Below are positions 61,201 through 64,000 of a DNA stretch of 64,000 nucleotides, piece by piece; the first letter of the stretch is position 1, and each line of letters starts with the position of its first letter. This DNA is from [Flexibacter] sp. ATCC 35208. GTDB taxonomy: Bacteria; Bacteroidota; Bacteroidia; Chitinophagales; Chitinophagaceae. The stretch lies in NCBI RefSeq assembly GCF_001975825.1, contig NZ_MTKN01000026.1, forward strand, positions 43,873-107,872, given 5' to 3'. Below the pieces are notes generated by a model. That model worked only from the letters and a program-made list of their open reading frames with translations, was not told the origin of the DNA and made no database searches. A program made the position numbers and the translations under genes.

Positions 61201-64000
61201 CACCTCCGGCTTTCAGAATACCGTACATACCTATCATCATATTGAAACTACGGTTTACCAGCAGCCCTATATTGTCCCCGGGCTTCACCCCCTTGCCAAT
61301 CAGAAACCAGGAAAGCTGGTTTGCCCTCTCATTCAGTGAGCTATAGGTCATGTGATGAGCATGTTGCACCAGGGCGATATTTGATGGTGTTTTTATAACC
61401 TGTGCTTCAAAAATGCCATGTAAGGTGGCCTTTTCAGGGTAAGGAACAATAGTATCATTAAAGTCTGTAACCACTTCCTTCAGCTCGACTGCCGTTAATA
61501 GCTTTGCTGATGATAACGGAACCGTTACATCTTTTGCAAACAGGGAAAGTATCCTTACGTAAAGGTTCAGTGCATACTGCGCTTCCGAATCACTCAAATA
61601 AGCCGGTGCATATTTAATTTTTATGAGGAAACGATCTAATGTTTTATCCACTTCCACATCCATGAGCGTATTCGTCATTTCATTGGCATCTTTCAGCATG
61701 GATACCTGCAGGGTGGAGGTCATCCTTTTTATCGACGAGCTTTTATCCAGCTTCTCATAAGCGTGAAAGTCGGTATAGTTAAACAATGTATCAAAAATAG
61801 GGTTACCTATCGATGCCTTGCCATCAGCTATCCGCGCAATTTCGCTTAGATGCAGCTCATGCGCCTTCGAGGTAATAGTATATTGCTGCACGTGCCTTAA
61901 CAGGGAGAGAATATCCTTCATCTTGCTCATATCTACCCTTACAGGTAAAGTATTGAGAAAACATCCCAGTATATATTCACTATCCTCGATTTCAGGCCGG
62001 TCATGTGTAACCATACCTGTTACTACATCAGCCTCTGTGCTTAATATATGTAACATGCAAACATGCGCAGCCAGGCACACTGATTTGAAAGACAACTGGT
62101 GTCCACTTACCAGGCGATTGATATCTGCCAGCACGTCTTTATCAATCTGCCGGTACACTTTCTTCATTCCTTTTTCCTGGCTCACTTTTACTCCTTTATA
62201 ATTAAAAGGCAGCTTATTGCGGGAATAACCATCCAGCAGATTCTTCCAGTAAAGTTCAGTAGCAGGTTGTTCCCTACGGCCTAATAAAAGCGCACAATAG
62301 TCTTTATAGCTATATTTTAATGGCACCAATTGCACCGACTTATCAGTCGACAACAATTGAGATAACTCCGTTGCAAAAACAGATACACTCCAGCCGTCCA
62401 ATGCTGCATGATGCACACTCAACACGACAAAATAATTGTCTTCACTGAGATGGAATACGCGGAACTTCCACAACAGATCGTCATCAAATTCCAGTCTTTC
62501 AGAAGCGTCATTTTGCAGAAATGCATTTAACTGCCTGTTTTTATCCTCATCACTCAATCCTGCCAGATCCTGGCATACTAACGGGACATCAATACCCTGC
62601 AATACTACTTTTACCGGCCGGCTAAACCGCTTCATATAATACTTAGTTCTCAGGATAGGATGCCTGTTCACCAGTTGCGCCAGGGCAGCGTGAAAAACCA
62701 CCTGATCAGCGATCTGTATGTAAAAGGTAAACTGATCGTAGTAAACCGGTTCTTCAGGTCTTAAAAGGGAAGAATAGATCATACCCTGTTCTATCGGCGC
62801 AATTGGGTAAATATCTCCATAGTTCTCTGGCAGTGCCGCATGCCCTTTACTCTCAGCTATTATCATATCTCTGAACACAGCGATCTGCTTTTCCCCCTCA
62901 GCCAGCTCGTGATAAATTGTATCCGCTAACAGGTTTCCGGTAATTCGTTCAGACAGTTGTGCAATACTTTGATGCATATACAAATCAGCTGTCGTTATAT
63001 TCGCTGCAAGTTGCTGGCGGATCTTTACCACCATTCTTACGCCTTTAATAGAATCCCCACCCAGTGAGAAGAAACTGTCATAAATACCTATATGTGCATG
63101 CTGCTTTCCAAGTATTTCCTGCCAGATCAATACCAGTTTTTCTTCAAGTTCATTACGGGGTGCTACATAATAGTCAGAGGAACCAGTACCAGCAATATCC
63201 AGCTCCAGCAATTCTTTCCGGTTCACCTTCCCGTTGGCCGTCAATGGCAGTTCATCCAGCAGTATCAAATGTGCGGGTACCATATAAGCAGACAAATAGC
63301 GACTCAGATGTAAACGTATCTGCTGTATATTCAGCACGGATTTTCCCCCGGCAATGAATGCAATTAGTTCACTGTCTCCGTCATTACTTTTTCTCACCAT
63401 TACCACTGCTGCATCTACGCCCTCATAATGTTGTATCGTATTTTCAATTTCTCCCAGTTCTATACGGTAACCTCTGATTTTTACCTGGTCATCGGCTCTT
63501 CCCAGGTACTCTATATTCCCGTCTGGTAACCAGCGACCAATATCTCCCGTACGATACATCCGCACTCCGTTCAAATAGGGATGACTGATAAAACGGCTGG
63601 CTGTCAGCTCCGGACGATTCAGATAACCACGCGCCAGACCAGCGCCTGCTATATACAGCTCGCCTGCAATACCCTCCGGCACAAGGCATAAATGATTGTC
63701 CAAAACGTACATCGAGGTATTCCAGATCGGTCGTCCTATCGGTATACGATCATCTCCTGCATGAGTGCTGTACGCCGTAACATCTATCGATGCCTCCGTA
63801 GGACCATACAGATTATATAACGGTACCTCCGGAAGTAAAGAATACCAGTGAGAAACGGTCTCCGCTGATAAGGCCTCGCCACTTGTTATCACTTTACGTA
63901 AACTACCCAAACGACACAACTGCTCTACATCACTCCCCACAGAGGCTATAAACGCATTCAGCATACTCGGCACAAAATGCAAATTACTAACCTGCTCTGC
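58259..64000 (-). CDS. NRPS-A (5' end beyond window): (A)-T-C-A-T-C
   Basis: At least 1913 residues; the frame stays open to the window edge, so the start is missing. Numbering from the codon at 63982: partial A1 to ~255 (ITSGEALS, YGPTEASID, YRTGD, NGKVNRK); T1 Ser311 (LGGDSIKG); C1 ~385-815 with HHAALDG (524-530); A2 ~850-1345 (YTSGSTGRPKG, CFDLSVYDIF, GGATEG, YKTGD, NGKIDRK); T2 Ser1398 (LGANSLS); C2 ~1450-1890 with HHIISDG (1585). The visible A1 pocket (H, I, S, L, I, D) fits serine. A2 reads D-L-Y-D-F-S-L-V-W-K: it belongs to the SVP/LSGDWIP group seen in Cys-type domains, but has Asp instead of Asn in the pocket. The last C should join its chain to NRPS-B. Confidence 0.93.
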   Translation of the reverse strand, partial: AEQVSNLHFVPSMLNAFIASVGSDVEQLCRLGSLRKVITSGEALSAETVSHWYSLLPEVPLYNLYGPTEASIDVTAYSTHAGDDRIPIGRPIWNTSMYVLDNHLCLVPEGIAGELYIAGAGLARGYLNRPELTASRFISHPYLNGVRMYRTGDIGRWLPDGNIEYLGRADDQVKIRGYRIELGEIENTIQHYEGVDAAVVMVRKSNDGDSELIAFIAGGKSVLNIQQIRLHLSRYLSAYMVPAHLILLDELPLTANGKVNRKELLELDIAGTGSSDYYVAPRNELEEKLVLIWQEILGKQHAHIGIYDSFFSLGGDSIKGVRMVVKIRQQLAANITTADLYMHQSIAQLSERITGNLLADTIYHELAEGEKQIAVFRDMIIAESKGHAALPENYGDIYPIAPIEQGMIYSSLLRPEEPVYYDQFTFYIQIADQVVFHAALAQLVNRHPILRTKYYMKRFSRPVKVVLQGIDVPLVCQDLAGLSDEDKNRQLNAFLQNDASERLEFDDDLLWKFRVFHLSEDNYFVVLSVHHAALDGWSVSVFATELSQLLSTDKSVQLVPLKYSYKDYCALLLGRREQPATELYWKNLLDGYSRNKLPFNYKGVKVSQEKGMKKVYRQIDKDVLADINRLVSGHQLSFKSVCLAAHVCMLHILSTEADVVTGMVTHDRPEIEDSEYILGCFLNTLPVRVDMSKMKDILSLLRHVQQYTITSKAHELHLSEIARIADGKASIGNPIFDTLFNYTDFHAYEKLDKSSSIKRMTSTLQVSMLKDANEMTNTLMDVEVDKTLDRFLIKIKYAPAYLSDSEAQYALNLYVRILSLFAKDVTVPLSSAKLLTAVELKEVVTDFNDTIVPYPEKATLHGIFEAQVIKTPSNIALVQHAHHMTYSSLNERANQLSWFLIGKGVKPGDNIGLLVNRSFNMMIGMYGILKAGGAYVPIDPHYPADRQEYIARNSGLKYIVTDEDSPLQQILSDMGFVVLQGEVIDRQPVTNPGLAINSRQLAYTIYTSGSTGRPKGVMIAHHAAVNLTTWVNDTFQVGETDRLLFITSMCFDLSVYDIFGMLSTGGALVIAQQEEVQDVRTLSQLLQAERITFWDSVPTTMNYLVSELDAAGNPYLQHDLRLVFLSGDWIPVQLPGRINTYFPQASVISLGGATEGTVWSNYYPVQTVGSLWSSIPYGVPISNNFFYILDEQLQPVPKGVVGELYIGGVGVAEGYANDAEKTAAAFKRDPFNSELGGRMYKTGDLGRLLPDGNMEFIGRKDNQVKIRGFRVELGEIESMLQKHSSVTEAIVDVIRNKGNNQLCAYLVVKSQTGKKEIREYLKQIFPDYMIPDYYVFLSALPLNSNGKIDRKALPAPLQEEDTRETGYHPPVTILEKKLAAIWQSLLMIEKIGVDDDFFELGANSLSVGAFVSRLSRETELKVSIREVFAHANIRRLADVLESRDAGRFEQIEVLNEQEGYQLSAAQWRMWLLAQLGDGNAAYHIPGAYVLEGTLDKVVMTTAFEQLVARHESLRTVFREDKNGELKQYILPILPSAFSYEDLCQMTGTENVLRSLINKDMAASFDLAAGPLLRVKLYKISDSKWVFTYVMHHIISDGWSMGILINELLYLYNAGVKGEVPVLKPLRIQYKDYAAWQQKQLSGVFSEQHKNFWLKQFEGRLPVLELPVDMIRPAIKTYNGGQIKAFINRELANGLKALAREQEATLFMSLLGLVNALLYNYTGQEDIILGTAVAGRDHVDLENQIGFYVNTLALRTRFKHSGSFRDLLHRVKGVTLAAYEHQVYPFDTLADDLSIKRDLSRNLLFDVMVVLQNTRIGNTGTLTGAEGLSVTPYEGKVHLNSQFDLAFDFLDTSAGLQVIIEYNSDIFYSDTIKRMIDDLELLLKALLNNPDQPLSQLLYGYPPKKNALINDLEL

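Overview
The window looks like a chromosomal stretch of a Bacteroidota, most probably a Chitinophaga-like member of the Chitinophagaceae. The grounds are three large outer-membrane beta-barrel proteins of the CarboxypepD-regulatory plus barrel type, Bacteroidota-style promoter words (TTTG, about 19 bases, TAnnTTTG) in front of tRNA-Lys and other genes, a GH43 enzyme carrying a CBM6-like module, and a large NRPS-PKS operon of the kind common in that genus. The species cannot be settled from sequence alone.

Left part (1-20.98 kb): mostly ordinary and accessory genes. They include an ATP-dependent RNA ligase, a Ppx/GppA phosphatase, a secreted esterase, an acyltransferase-desaturase lipid pair, a VWA protein, KatG, a secreted GH43 enzyme, a TlpA-like thioredoxin, HxlR and Crp/Fnr regulators, a methyltransferase and a DUF1275 membrane protein. 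Gene remnants are scattered among them: a headless alcohol dehydrogenase, an HxlR tail, an AraC head fused to a headless flavin monooxygenase, and an AraC/SDR remnant. With the hydrolase fragment at 28.7 kb, they mark a region shaped by deletion. Two genes have tandem repeats that grew out of their own 3' ends and carry copies of the stop codon.

Middle part (20.97-28.64 kb): a segment bounded by an intact tRNA-Lys(TTT) on the right and a degenerate copy of the tRNA 3' half plus its flanking hairpin on the left. This suggests an old tRNA-targeted insertion. It carries a BlaI-BlaR1 pair and two outer-membrane barrel proteins; no beta-lactamase or integrase is visible.

Right part (about 30.1 kb to the window end, minus strand): one very compact operon for a hybrid nonribosomal peptide-polyketide, entering from beyond the right edge. 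In transcription order: NRPS-A ((A)-T-C-A-T-C, partial), an AsnO/VioC-like 2-oxoglutarate oxygenase, an SHMT-like PLP enzyme, a D-2-hydroxyacid dehydrogenase, a RidA protein, NRPS-B (half C-A-T), a PKS (KS-AT-KR-T, malonyl type), NRPS-C (TubC docking-C-A-T-TE), a type II thioesterase, a peptide-exporter ABC protein, NRPS-D (C-A-T-C), a tandem ANT(6)-like nucleotidyltransferase, a membrane M28 peptidase and, after 96 bases, a third outer-membrane barrel. My manual reading of A-domain pockets gives Ser-like (NRPS-A first), Cys-clade but atypical (NRPS-A second), Gly-like with two changes (NRPS-B), no amino-group Asp (NRPS-C) and Gly (NRPS-D).

The most interesting hypothesis is that the four small genes between NRPS-A and NRPS-B make a special hydroxylated or deaminated building block, which the unusual NRPS-C adenylation domain loads. 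The double nucleotidyltransferase and the membrane peptidase would then give product modification, maturation or self-protection. The product itself cannot be named.
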